Shown piece after piece: positions 31,421 to 41,320 of a stretch of 64,000 bases of DNA. Below the pieces are notes generated by a model that saw only the letters and a list, made by a program, of their open reading frames with translations, had not been told where the DNA came from and searched no databases. How positions within the stretch are numbered: the first letter of the stretch is position 1; every line of letters starts with the position of its first letter. This DNA comes from Aporrectodea caliginosa. Taxonomy: Eukaryota > Annelida > Clitellata > Crassiclitellata > Lumbricidae. Position numbers and translations under genes: made by a program. The stretch spans positions 720,501 to 784,500 of the forward strand of contig JACEVL010000832.1 in assembly GCA_020284085.1 (NCBI GenBank). The letters run 5' to 3'.

Positions 31421-32304
31421 AATTTAACCACTGGTGCATACCTGCATGTATATGCATACAGATATGAATACACATATACGTACGCATAGATACATTTGTA
31501 TAGGTATATATTTGTACACGTATATATGTGCAAGGTTTCTGCACCTATGTATATATATGTACAGGTGTATATGTATACGTCTAAATGTATATGTATATAT
31601 GTATGTAGCCTATATGTGCACAAGTATCGATGTATATGTATGCGTATACGTATGTATATTGTGCATATAATTATATGTGTATGTGAAAGTATATGTGGTC
31701 TAGAGTGTTCTTGGAAATATTTGGAAACCGAAGCTTGTTGTGTCGTATTCGGTCTGGAACTGTTGCAGTTCATTTTCTGAACAGCTTTGGCTGGCATCTT
31801 AATCAGCATTATGTTGACGCCATATAAGACGAACTGTGTGTTCCACAGCATATATATATTTACACTGTATGTATTTTATATGTTTATATGTTATATATAA
31901 CATATATGTGTTTATATAAATGTATATATATATATATGAATAGCGATGCTTCGTTCTGTTTCCATGATCAGCAATCTCTGGTCGATCCATCGCTGCAACT
32001 GATTTTCCCATTTGATTATGTCAATGATAAAGTAGAGTCAACAAAACCAGACTTAGCAGCCTTAGCTGTGTTTCTTCGGAAGATATGCCATTCAAATCTT
32101 TGCACCGAAGAACATGCGTCTCCTAGATTACTCTGTAGGCTATACATGCCATATATCAAGAATCTGGGATTGTAATTTAAATTTCTTCTTGCGATTTAAC
32201 TCGAAGTATATATGCTTCCGCGTATAGGGTATACGCATATATTTACACACGTACGCCTACGTATACATATACTTATACATATACATCTATACTTATACAT
32301 ATGT

Positions 32305-32520
32305 GGGGCACGGTGGTGTAGGGATATGTTCGGTGCCTTGCAGCCGGAGGGTTGCGGGTTCTAATCCACCTCAAGCCGCCGCGTAGCGACCCTGGGCAAG
32401 TCCTTCACTCGCAATGCGCTTCGGCGTGAAACTCCGATTGTAGTCGGGAGCTGTATAGTCGGGAGCGCCTCTGAGTAGAAATCTTGAAGGGGCGCTATAA
32501 CAAGTGTTCATACATACATA
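32305..32520 (+). repeat. tRNA-derived SINE, copy b
   Basis: Same family as 8107-8322: GGTGGTGTAGGG, then GCGGGTTCTAATCC (B box with one change), then GAGCGCCTCTGAGTAGAA and GGGGCGCTATAA, followed by a few CATA units. Present at the equivalent point of duplication copy 2 (43299), so it predates the duplication. Confidence 0.88.
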
Positions 32521-33132
32521 TACAGTATACGTATGTATATATACATAAGCTGGTGTCCTTGGCATTAGGATAACAGTGCTATAGAAGTAATTGGATTAGT
32601 TCATTGGATTCGAATTCTAGTCAATCTAGATGAATTACAGAAGCTTTGTATATCTGTTTTCAGTGCTGTCTTCTGTTTTCTTTGTTCTCCGGTTGTTTTC
32701 TTTGCTGTCTGTTTTAATTGTAAAATTGTCTAACTGTTTAATTTGTTGCATGTTGAATGTCGTTCGCGTTCAGGAAATGTCTTTTCAATATCATTTAGTG
32801 TTTTTGTGAGATTCTTAGGAGGCGAGATATATGAATGTTCAGATACACATTCGCGCAAATTTCCTTCAGCACAAACCTGCGTCAGGCTAATTGGCTTTTG
32901 GTTGAACGGATCACTAAGTTCAAAATTGAACGATTGATCTTTAAAGCCAATGATAATATCCTCCCATCATACGCTCCATTGGAGTACTGCAATGGAATAG
33001 CTATTGGCTACACATGATTCTTCAAAGACCAGGGTTTGAAGAAAATACGACCACGGCGCAGGTATCGTAACATCGATGTAACAACTGGACGATTTGTGCT
33101 TTGAGGTTGTATGACCGAACAACATAAGTAAG

Positions 33133-33234
33133 TAAGTAAATAAGAATATTCTTTATTGGTAAAATACCAGAATCCGAACCCATGACCAAGAGATGGTAGG
33201 TCGACGTGTTACCACTCGACCACACCCAGTCTAT
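33133..33234 (-). repeat. Second tRNA-derived SINE type
   Basis: On the minus strand it starts CTGGGTGTGGTCGAGTGGTAAC (A-box region) and has the B-box-like GGGTTCGGATTCTGG. A shortened form is at about 44090-44150 in duplication copy 2, where ~50 bases are missing. Confidence 0.65.
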
Positions 33235-33357
33235 ATACAGCGGTTCAGTATAGAAAATAGGAAGAAGTCCACTCACACCGACATGCACAGAGCATTGACC
33301 CGTGCAGTATAGCTATAGCCTTCTTAAATACATATTGTATTATTGTTTAGACTGTAT

Positions 33358-34469
33358 TGGTTCCTTCCTCCATGACCGTTCTTTCTCTGTCGTTCACGGG
33401 TCTACCAGGACTCCATGGGTTCCTGCCCCGTATGGACTGCCCACAGGGTTCTGTGCTGGGCCCTCTTCTATACATTATCTATACTGCTGATCTTGGTCCT
33501 CTCTTAGCCGCACTTTCTATGCTGAGCCAGTCTTATGCGGATGACCTGCAGGCTTATTTGCCCTGTCCTGCGTCAGCAGCCATTACCGCAGTCCGGTCCA
33601 TGAACCGGGCAATGGAGGCTCTGGAGGCCTGGATGTCCTCCAATCGGATACGGCTGAACTCTTCTAAGACCCAGCTTATTTGGCTTGGCACGCGCCAGCA
33701 GCTTGCCAAGATTGACCTGGAGGCCCTTGCCCAGGAGTTCCCGCAGTTTACCTTCTCATCCTCTGTCCGGGACCTTGGTGTCACTTTGGACCAAGAACTA
33801 ACCTTCACGCGGCATATCAACCTACTATGCCGCGCTTGCTACTACCAGCTGCGTCAGCTTAGAGTGGTCTTCCGTTCTTTAACCTCTAATGCTGCCTTAA
33901 CGCTTATCCACTCTTTTATTGTTTCTCGCCTTGATTACTGCAGCGCCCTCTATGTGGGTCTTCCGGAGGCTCGGGTTGGGTGCTTGGTTCGGGTCATGCG
34001 AGCGGCGGCACGCCTCATTGGCCGCATCGCAAGATTCGGCCATGTTAGTGATTACATGCGGGATGTCTTGCATTGGCTCCCTTTCCCGCAGCGGATAACT
34101 TACCATATATATCTGCCTTGGTCTGGCGCTGCCTCGCGGGTGTGGCCCCTGTTTACTTACAGGAGCTCTGCTGCTCCACCCTGAGCGTCCAGCGCCGTGG
34201 TTCTCTCCGCTCCTCTAAGCAGGTTGAGCTTCTTGTTCCCCGGTCACGGACCTCTATTATGCAGCGCCGTGCCTTCTCTGTTGCTGGCCCTGCAATCTGG
34301 AATGAGCTCCTGTGGATCTACGCCTCATGCATAGAGCCCTTGCGGCCACATTCTTCTCTAACCTCAAGACTGTTCTCTTTAGCCGGGGTTGAGTTGAGTC
34401 GGGAGCGCTTCTGAGTAGATAATCTTGAAGGGGCGCTATATAAATCTTTGAAATGAATGAATGAATGAA
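33358..34469 (+). mobile_element. 5'-truncated L2/CR1-like LINE
   Basis: Frame 33357-34184 codes for the RT from the catalytic region on: CPQGSVLGPLLYIIYTADL, then SYADDLQAYL (YADD), then LNSSKTQLIWLG, VRDLGVTLD and SRLDYCSALYVGL. A frameshift near 34100-34130 moves the rest to 34073-34414, ending with QRRAFSVAGPAIWNEL. The 3' UTR has GGAGCGCTTCTGAGTAG and GGGGCGCTATATAAAT, ending in (GAAT)n. The element is absent from duplication copy 2, which gives the empty site near 44275. No clear TSD. Inactive, because it lacks the endonuclease and is frameshifted. Confidence 0.88.
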
Positions 34470-34488
34470 TTCATGGCATGAAGTAGAT

Positions 34489-34968
34489 TTACAAAGCGCA
34501 GGTATTAATAATTAAATAAACTGCAAATAACAGCAGCTCGGCTTTGTCAGATGACGTGAACAGGTGAGACTTTACTTTCTTCCTGAAGTTTTCGATAGAA
34601 AGTTCCGGAAGACGGAGTTCGACGAACAGCGCATTCCAAACCGTTGTTCTTGTACGCTTTGAAATAATGGCCTTGAAGACAGGACACGATTCCGTTGTCC
34701 TTGGTTTCGCAAGAACAAAACTCCTAAGCACGGATGCAGAGCTGGAATTAAGTCGAGATCTCGCAGAAAGCTGATGACTTGAGACAATGACAGCATCCAA
34801 ATTCATTGAATTAAGCCGAGAGATGGAAGGCGTCGACAGAATTACCAACAATCGATGGAAATCAGAAGGAAGAAGTGTCGAAACATTCTTAGGCAACTTC
34901 GGCTGACTATGCAGCAGAAGCGTTAAGGCTTTTATCCCTTTTCTTTGCACAATCAGATTTGTCTTCAA
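34489..34968 (-). pseudogene. 159-codon open frame, LINE-tail-like, duplicate 1
   Basis: Its C-terminal part (TTVWNALFVELRLPELSIE, KKVKSHLF) resembles the end of L2/CR1-type LINE proteins. The N-terminal part is not recognisable. The paralog at 44294-44773 keeps the same length. Roughly 22 of 159 residues differ, many radically, so selection on a protein is doubtful. Confidence 0.45.
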
Positions 34969-35183
34969 TCAGCGGAAAGCACAGCAGCGCTCGTCCTCGG
35001 CTGCTGCTAGTATTCGCCCGCGAGACTCTGCGTTGACAGAGAGAGAGACGTCATTGGATCATGTGACGATGATACGACCGTTTCAATTAGCCAACGTCAT
35101 AACGAGGATTTCTCATGGCCGTTGATGATGATGCTCATGCTGACCGATGTGATGCTACTGTTGATTAATGCTGAATTACTGTC

Positions 35184-35361
35184 CATGGCTTTTTTTAGAG
35201 TGCAGTTCTACACAAAAGTGCAATTCTAAATGAATTTGTGCAGCTGTAAAAGCAATTTTGTGCAGTTAAAAATAGCTAAAAAGGTCATTGTCATCCCATT
35301 GGTAATTAATTACCATGGCAGAAGGGGTTGTGCAGTTCTAAAAATTCCCTTTAAAACCCTG
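35184..35361. mobile_element. Small hAT MITE, copy in duplication 1
   Basis: Counterpart of 45175-45354. The left TSD TTACTGTC (35176-35183) is kept. The left terminus has decayed (CATGGCTTTT) and the right TSD has been lost in a small deletion. Confidence 0.7.
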
Positions 35362-35389
35362 CTAATGCTGATAATGCTGATGATAATAA

Positions 35390-35547
<158 letters not shown>

Positions 35548-35744
35548 CGATTTTTTCTATTGGTTTTAACGACGTTTATGAGCTCAAGAGCGGATATACT
35601 GTTGGGGCTTCGCGTCAGGATCTCGAATATATGTTTGAATCTGTTTCTTCTGGTGAGAAACTCTGATTTTTAAAGAGATTTGTTCGGTTGTGCGGTGGTT
35701 TTCACGCTTGACTGCGCCTGCGTCATACAGGTGCGTGCAGTGAC

Positions 35745-35885
35745 CTCTGACCTAGTTCTTCCGCTGGTGCACGGCCGACTGTTTACATCGGGTCGTGGCA
35801 GTGCATTATTTAGCGTGCAGTGACCTCTGACCTAGTTCTTCCGCTGGTGTACGGCGTTTGTTTACATCGGGTCGTGGCAGTGCAC
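35745..35885 (+). repeat. Tandem ~70-bp duplication in the LINE 5' UTR
   Basis: The block GCGTGCAGTGACCTCTGACC through ACATCGGGTCGTGGCAGTGCA occurs twice in a row with a few differences. Tandem 5' UTR repeats are common in LINEs and may form the internal promoter; that role is inferred. Confidence 0.88.
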
Positions 35886-36006
35886 TATTCATTGAGTCGG
35901 GGCAGCGCATTTTGCATGTTCACTGAACATTGCAGTGGCCCGCTTTTAGCCCGCGTTTGACCCTCGCTAGTGGGCTCAAAAACCCACAAGGACAAATTTG
36001 ACCCGA

Positions 36007-38532
36007 ATGAGTTTGTCATCTTTTCCGTCGCCTCGTACTTCCTCCTCCCCTCGCTCGTCACGGAAGGCGAGGGGCACATGCAGCATATGTCTCACATCTA
36101 GACTACTCCACAACAAAGATGGGAAAATACATCGTCACGGTCCCAGAACTGATCCGTGCCCAGGATCTAACAGACCTCCCTTGGAGGCTGCATGCGACGG
36201 GGATAACGGTTCAACTGCCAACTTGGTATGTGAGGCGGAGCGACCGGCGGTCGCAGGGGGCTACTTTGCGTGCGACCCCCCGTTGACGGCTGCGGAGGAT
36301 GCCTCCGCTGAGACGGGATCTGGGCTGTCGATGCAAAGCGAGTCCATGCCGCACCCGTGCCTGCGATCTGCCCTCATGAGGCATATACCCAAAGGAGCCA
36401 GGCCAAGCACATGCGTCTTACTCACCAACATCCTAAGCCGCATCATAAAGACACCTGCTAGTCTAGAGAACTGGAAATGTCTGCTGAGCTTCGGGGCTAC
36501 CGTTCTGGCACAGCCTGCGAGAGGTGGCCGTCGTCACAACTTGTCTGCCACCATCAAGAAAAGAGTTGGTGACTTTCTCAACAACTGGCCTTCGGAGGCT
36601 GAGAAGTTGTTCTCGCCGGACAACGATACCTGTGGCCGACCCAACAAAACAGCAGTAAATAAAGAACACACCATCAGAGCGGCAGTTTCGTCGAAAATAG
36701 AAGATGGAAACTTAAGGGCAGCGGCAAGAATACTGTGCTCGGGTGAGACGCCGGCTCCTGTCTGTGACGCGACCTTCAAGGAGTTGTCGGCGAAGCACCC
36801 CATTCCGCCACGGGACCACATGCCTGGCGGCCTCGTGTCAACGACGGAACCATTCCAAACATCGGAACTAGAGGTGCGCCGACTTATCCGCACTTTTCCG
36901 GCGGGATCATCGGGGGGGCCGGACGGACTGCGCCCCCAGCACATCGTCGAGCTGGTTGACACGGCCGAGTCGGGACCGGCGCTTGTCGCTGCCATCACGG
37001 CGTTCATCAACCTCCTCCTGGCGGGTTGCTGCCCTCCGGAAATTCGTGCCACTTTCTTTGGAGGCACCCTCATGGCGCTCAGCAAGAAATCAGGAGGCCT
37101 GCGCCCAATCGTGGTTGGGTATCTCTGGCGCAGGCTGGCTGCAAAATGCGCGAATGCATTCGCAATTACCAGGATCGCAGGTTATCTGCCCCCGAGACAA
37201 CTCGGTGTTGGAGTGGCGGGAGGGGCGGAAGCGGCAGTGCACGCGGTACGCCGTTTCATGTCGACAGCGGAGGAGGAAGCAGTCCTAATTAAGATCGACT
37301 TTGCCAACGCCTTCAACTGCCTCTTCCGCGATCGTATGTTGGCTGCGGTCGATGAGATGGTGCCAGAGTTGGCTGCATTCTGCCACCTTGCATACGAGGA
37401 ATCGTCCCGCCTCAAATTCGGAGGCTATACTGTGTGGTCTCAGCTGGGCCCTCAACAAGGCGATCCTCTTGGTCCGCTTTTGTTCTGCCTCCCGCTCCAG
37501 CCGATCTTGCTTAAGCTTCAGTCGCCTCTGTCCATTGGCTACCTGGACGATCTCTCGTTGGGTGGGTCGCCGGAGGTGGTGGCGGCGGACGTGGAAACCA
37601 TCGAGCGTGGATGTGCGGAGTTGGGCCTGAGCTTGAATCGCACAAAATGCGAGATCATTGCACACCCCGGGGTGGAGCTCGAATATGACGCCCTCAGACA
37701 GTTCGCCCGCATTGATCCGGGCTCCGCCATGCTGCTGGGTGCGCCGATCTTAGATTCGGACGCCCTTCGTGTGGCTCTGGAGGAGCGTGAGGAGGAGCTG
37801 GGCCGGGCCCTTGACCGGCTGGCTCTTATAGGTAGACAAGACGCCCTGTTACTCCTGCGATGCTCTTTGGGATCTCCAAAGCTGCTCTACACCATGAGAT
37901 GCTCACCATGTGACGGCCACCCGGGCCTGGAGTCCTACGATCGCCGCCTTCACAACGGATTAGAAGCTATTCTCAACATCAAGTTTACAGTTTCTCAGTG
38001 GCGACAGGTGACTCTCCCCATCAAGATGGGTGGTTTGGGCGTTCGTAGGGTGTCCTCGCTGGCACTTCCCGCCTTTTTGGCCTCGGCCGCGGGCACCCTC
38101 GAACTTCAGTCGTCCATCCTTGGAGAGCTCTCCTCAACGGCAGACATCCGCTTCCTGTCCAGTCTGGAGGAATGGAGGAGTAGGACAGGGATCAGCTCTG
38201 ACGCATTCGAGACGCCCCGCTCCCAGGCCGGATGGGACCTACCCCTCATTTTGAGGGAGGTGGCCGAGGTGGAGGCGGGCCTCGTGGATCCCCTGGAGCG
38301 GGCGAGATACAAGGCAGTCTCGGCGCAGCACGCAGGGGACTGGCTGTATGCGTTGCCGATCGCCTCCTGTGGCCTTCGTCTGAGCGACGATGCAGTCAGG
38401 ATCGCCGTTGGCTTGAGACTGGGTGCAGCCATCTGCCAACCACATTCCTGCCGATGTGGAGCGTCAGTCAGCGTGATCAGTCAGAGGCAATCACGGGTTG
38501 TCCTGCCCTCTCGGTTTCGGAAGGATCGCTAG
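36007..38532 (+). CDS. LINE reverse transcriptase (841 codons, ends in a frameshift)
   Basis: The first ATG of the frame is at 36007. Near residue 25 a small cysteine/histidine cluster (CSIC, then KIHRHGPRTDPCPG) may bind nucleic acid. RT motifs: SSGGPDGLRPQHI (~299), KIDFANAFN (~429, first catalytic aspartate), GPQQGDPLGPLLF (~480) and YLDD (~512; leucine replaces the usual alanine). The thumb and connection follow, up to a first zinc-knuckle part, HSCRCG (~813). There the frame shifts and ends 27 codons later in unrelated residues. Roles: target-primed reverse transcription of the element RNA. Confidence 0.87.
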   Translation: MSLSSFPSPRTSSSPRSSRKARGTCSICLTSRLLHNKDGKIHRHGPRTDPCPGSNRPPLEAACDGDNGSTANLVCEAERPAVAGGYFACDPPLTAAEDASAETGSGLSMQSESMPHPCLRSALMRHIPKGARPSTCVLLTNILSRIIKTPASLENWKCLLSFGATVLAQPARGGRRHNLSATIKKRVGDFLNNWPSEAEKLFSPDNDTCGRPNKTAVNKEHTIRAAVSSKIEDGNLRAAARILCSGETPAPVCDATFKELSAKHPIPPRDHMPGGLVSTTEPFQTSELEVRRLIRTFPAGSSGGPDGLRPQHIVELVDTAESGPALVAAITAFINLLLAGCCPPEIRATFFGGTLMALSKKSGGLRPIVVGYLWRRLAAKCANAFAITRIAGYLPPRQLGVGVAGGAEAAVHAVRRFMSTAEEEAVLIKIDFANAFNCLFRDRMLAAVDEMVPELAAFCHLAYEESSRLKFGGYTVWSQLGPQQGDPLGPLLFCLPLQPILLKLQSPLSIGYLDDLSLGGSPEVVAADVETIERGCAELGLSLNRTKCEIIAHPGVELEYDALRQFARIDPGSAMLLGAPILDSDALRVALEEREEELGRALDRLALIGRQDALLLLRCSLGSPKLLYTMRCSPCDGHPGLESYDRRLHNGLEAILNIKFTVSQWRQVTLPIKMGGLGVRRVSSLALPAFLASAAGTLELQSSILGELSSTADIRFLSSLEEWRSRTGISSDAFETPRSQAGWDLPLILREVAEVEAGLVDPLERARYKAVSAQHAGDWLYALPIASCGLRLSDDAVRIAVGLRLGAAICQPHSCRCGASVSVISQRQSRVVLPSRFRKDR

Positions 38533-39025
38533 GCATGGTGCAATAAACGACATCATATGCCGGAGCCTCATAAAAGCTGGCTTCCCGGCAGTGAAGGAAC
38601 CACCGGGCCTGGTTCGCTCAGACGGCAAAAGACCTGACGGCCTTACTTTGATCCCGTGGCGGGTAGGCAAGAGCCTCGTGTGGGACGCCACGGTGATCGA
38701 TACCTTAGCGACGTCATATGTGTCAGCGACCGCCATCAGAGCTGGTGCTGCGGCGGAAATAGCGGCTTTAAGAAAAACAACGAAATACACTGCTCTGCTG
38801 GAGGAGTACGAATTTGTGCCTCTTGCCTTCGAAACGCTGGGCCCCATGGGCGCCGCCTGCATGTCCCTGATCACCGACATCGGGAGACTTTTAGCTCTGG
38901 TGTCAGGAGACCAACGCGAAGCCACATACTTGTTCCAACGTATATCTCTAACCATACAGCGCTTTAACGCTGTTGCAATCTGCGGCACCTTTGCCAGCCT
39001 TTTGCCCGAGCCCGAGGAGTTCTAA
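38477..39025 (+). pseudogene. LINE C-terminal zinc knuckle end and restriction-like endonuclease
   Basis: In the second frame, open from 38477, the homology resumes with NHGLSCPLGFGRIARHGAIN (second half of the knuckle and the RH motif). Next comes KRPDGLTLIPW, then LVWDATVIDTLATSY (probable catalytic PD...D). LINE copy 2 has the same order in one frame (LCHHC...HGLVC...QRHS...KRPDG...WDVTV), showing that a ~1-base change near 38460-38476 broke this copy. Encoded role: target-strand nicking. Confidence 0.85.
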
Positions 39026-39058
39026 CCGTTCCAGACTTTTATCATTTTAAACAAAAAA

Positions 39059-39165
39059 GAAAAAAAATAATAATAATAACAATAACAATAATAATAATGA
39101 TGATGATGATAATAATAATAGTAATAAAATAATAATAATAATAATTATTATAATTATTATTATAA
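39059..39165. repeat. A-rich and (TAA)n tract, 3' flank of LINE copy 1
   Basis: A short A-rich run then AAT, GAT and ATT triplets. It is followed directly by the start of duplication copy 2. Confidence 0.9.
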
Positions 39166-39640
39166 TCGACCATCCCCGGTGCACTGTTGAGAGCAATGCA
39201 TCCGGAGTTATATAAACCTATACCAGCATGAGGGCACGTGGAGCCCATATAATGTCTTCACGTGGGACCATCATGGAGCTTATACATTATTGGCATCTTG
39301 AAACGGTAAAACACTGGAAAATTGGTCTTAGATTTTCGTCAAAATTAGCAATTAGCATTTAATGTGTTTTCTATGATTGTATAAGACAAACGTTTTAGTC
39401 AATATTGAACGCTGTCCGTTGTAAAAGCCTAATCTGACTACAGAGTCGCTGAGAGTCATCTAAAAAGCGCTATATTAATTGGCTTGATATATAAATAAAG
39501 GATAATTAAAGGATATTCTTACATACTTATATATATATATACTTACAAACATGCATGCATACATACAAACTTACCTATACATATAATACATACATGCACA
39601 CAAACATAAAAATCTGCGTCAAATAAAAAAAAATTGAATT

Positions 39641-39728
39641 TAAAAGAAATAGCCTATAGGCGTGAGTGATGTGAAGCTTCTCGAGAAATATAATTATACA
39701 TATGCCTATTATATGTGTATATATGCAG
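39641..39728. other. Start of the copy-2-specific segment
   Basis: The homology to copy 1 pauses here. AT-rich, no features of note. Confidence 0.4.
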
Positions 39729-40184
39729 ATAGATAGGCTATATATATAGATAGATAGATAGATAGATAGATAGATGGATGGATGGATGGATGGATGGATG
39801 GATGGATGGATGGATGGATGGATGGATGGATGGATGGAGTGGGTGGGTGGGTGGGTGGGTGGTGGGTGGGTGGGTGGGTGGGTGGGTGGGTGGGTGGGTG
39901 GGTGAGTGGGTGGGTGGGTGGGTGGGTGGGTGGGTGGGGGATTGGGTGGGTGGGTGGGTGGGTGGGTGGGTGGGTGGGTGGGTGGGTGGGTGGGTGGGTG
40001 GGTGGGTGGGTGGATGGATGGATGGATGGATGGATGGATGGATGGATGGATGGATGGATGGATGGATGGATGGATGGATGGATGGATGGATGGATGGATG
40101 GATGGATGGATGGATGGATGGATGGATGGATGGATGGATGGATGGATCGATGGATCGATGGATGGATGGATGGATGGATGGATG

Positions 40185-40224
<40 letters not shown>

Positions 40225-40252
40225 TACAGACAGACAGACAGACAGACAGATA
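39729..40252. repeat. Compound tetranucleotide repeat (TAGA, GGAT, GGGT, GGAT, CAGA)
   Basis: Blocks in order: TAGA (39745-39775), GGAT (39776-39837), GGGT (39839-40011), GGAT (40012-40187), then CAGA (to about 40250). Period-4 reading gives long tryptophan/glycine/aspartate or proline/histidine frames that are artefacts. Confidence 0.96.
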
Positions 40253-41198
40253 GTTCTTTATTGGAATGCCAATTGCGAACCGCATTAAAAAAAATTTACC
40301 GTACAGTATCGATAAATTCAACTATGTATCAAGATTGTTCCACGTTCCCCAAATTTACCCATATTTTGTTTTATATGTCTGGTTATTTTTAAGAAATGTT
40401 ATTAAGAAACGTTATCCTTGTCCCTAGTAACAAATAGGTTATTGCGCTCAGTTATGTATCGTATATCATCCTAATTATGAACGTTTTCCTGGTGGAATTA
40501 CTCGGTCATGAACACGAAGGCGCAAAAAGTGTTCAGCAAACTTGATGGGGGAGCAAGTCGTGTAGTACATTATATCCCCGGTCTTTCTGTACTGATAAAA
40601 TAGCCGGAAGTTTGCTTCATAACATTGCTGCTCAGTGGTTGGAGTATTGGTGGAGAGGTATTGCCTTCTGGTGAGCCGCCGTAGGACCACCTCTCCACCT
40701 CTAGGCCCTCGCGCTCTCTCGGTGTAGTAAAGCCACAACACGCTGGTGAGACGTAGAGCACCTTGGCCAACGTCAATCAATCTTTCAAGACAGGATGACA
40801 TATAGACGCATTATGTTTACAATATAGGGTATCTATAGCTCTGTGATAAGGCTGTTCAGATTAGTCCGGTATTTAATAAATGTTTTCAAATAGAATACGG
40901 GGTATGAAATTTCGTTCATCCTTCGGATGGGGAGGGTGAAGTTGGTGAGTTCTTGATCTTAGATGGTATTTGTTTTGTCTAGTTTGGGGAAAAGTCTCCG
41001 GATAACATCTTCAATCTTACTCTCTATTGGGGTACACTGCAATAAGACTGCTATGGGCTACACATGACTCTTCAAAGACTAGGCTTTGAAGAGAATTCGG
41101 CCGCCGAGGAGATATATGGTCAGAGTTGTTGCAGATTGCGCAGACCCTGTAGTTGTATAGCGCGCTCCACGTCATGCAGACTTGGCCATATGTATACC

Positions 41199-41204
<6 letters not shown>
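40253..41204. other. No gene recognised; one repeat scrap
   Basis: At about 41025-41105 it repeats a segment (GGCTACACATGA, CTTCAAAGAC, TTTGAAGA) also found at 32990-33060 and 43955-44015, evidence of an interspersed repeat of unknown type. Nothing else assigned. Confidence 0.45.
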
Positions 41205-41249
<45 letters not shown>

Positions 41250-41277
41250 TTGAGGTGGACTTAATCCTTTTCAAAGT

Positions 41278-41311
<34 letters not shown>
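41205..41311. repeat. Two (TA)n runs
   Basis: TA dinucleotide runs at about 41205-41247 and 41279-41311, separated by 31 bases. Confidence 0.93.
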
Positions 41312-41313
<2 letters not shown>

Positions 41314-41320
41314 TTGGTGG

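Larger units (their letters stand above)
21440..31433. mobile_element. ~10 kb composite hAT element
   Basis: The left end is CAGTGGTTAAATTGCTC and the right end is GAATTTAACCACTG, a 13-base inverted repeat (CAGTGGTTAAATT). It is flanked by the perfect 8-bp TSD GTGCATAC (21432-21439 and 31434-31441). The paralogous locus has an unoccupied site at 42255-42262. Near both ends are GAGGTGCCGGGTCTC-type subterminal motifs. Inside are the 27-bp repeat array, the Ty3/gypsy element 22754-28406, a LINE fragment at 29851-30345 and unassigned DNA. No transposase was found, so movement would have needed one supplied in trans. Without the gypsy element it would be about 4.3 kb. Confidence 0.85.
35548..39058 (+). 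mobile_element. RLE-type (R2/R4-like) LINE, longest copy
   Basis: A ~3.5 kb, GC-rich element lying between two (TAA)n tracts. It has a 5' UTR with a tandem duplication, one long RT frame (36007-38532) and a second frame (to 39025) holding the endonuclease. The C-terminal order zinc knuckle, RH(G/S) motif, then RPDG...WD(A/V)TV fits the restriction-like endonuclease (RLE) of R2/R4/NeSL-type LINEs and not the apurinic endonuclease type. Insertion in (TAA)n recalls Dong, a known R4-clade element found in TAA repeats. A frameshift makes this copy inactive. Confidence 0.85.

Noticed and set aside
37182..37665. Antisense open frames in the LINE RT region
   Set aside because: Shadows of a GC-rich coding sequence; they show no domain.
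39575..40392. Open frames up to 248 codons over the GGAT/GGGT repeat
   Set aside because: Pure period-4 simple repeat translated in a 12-base cycle.
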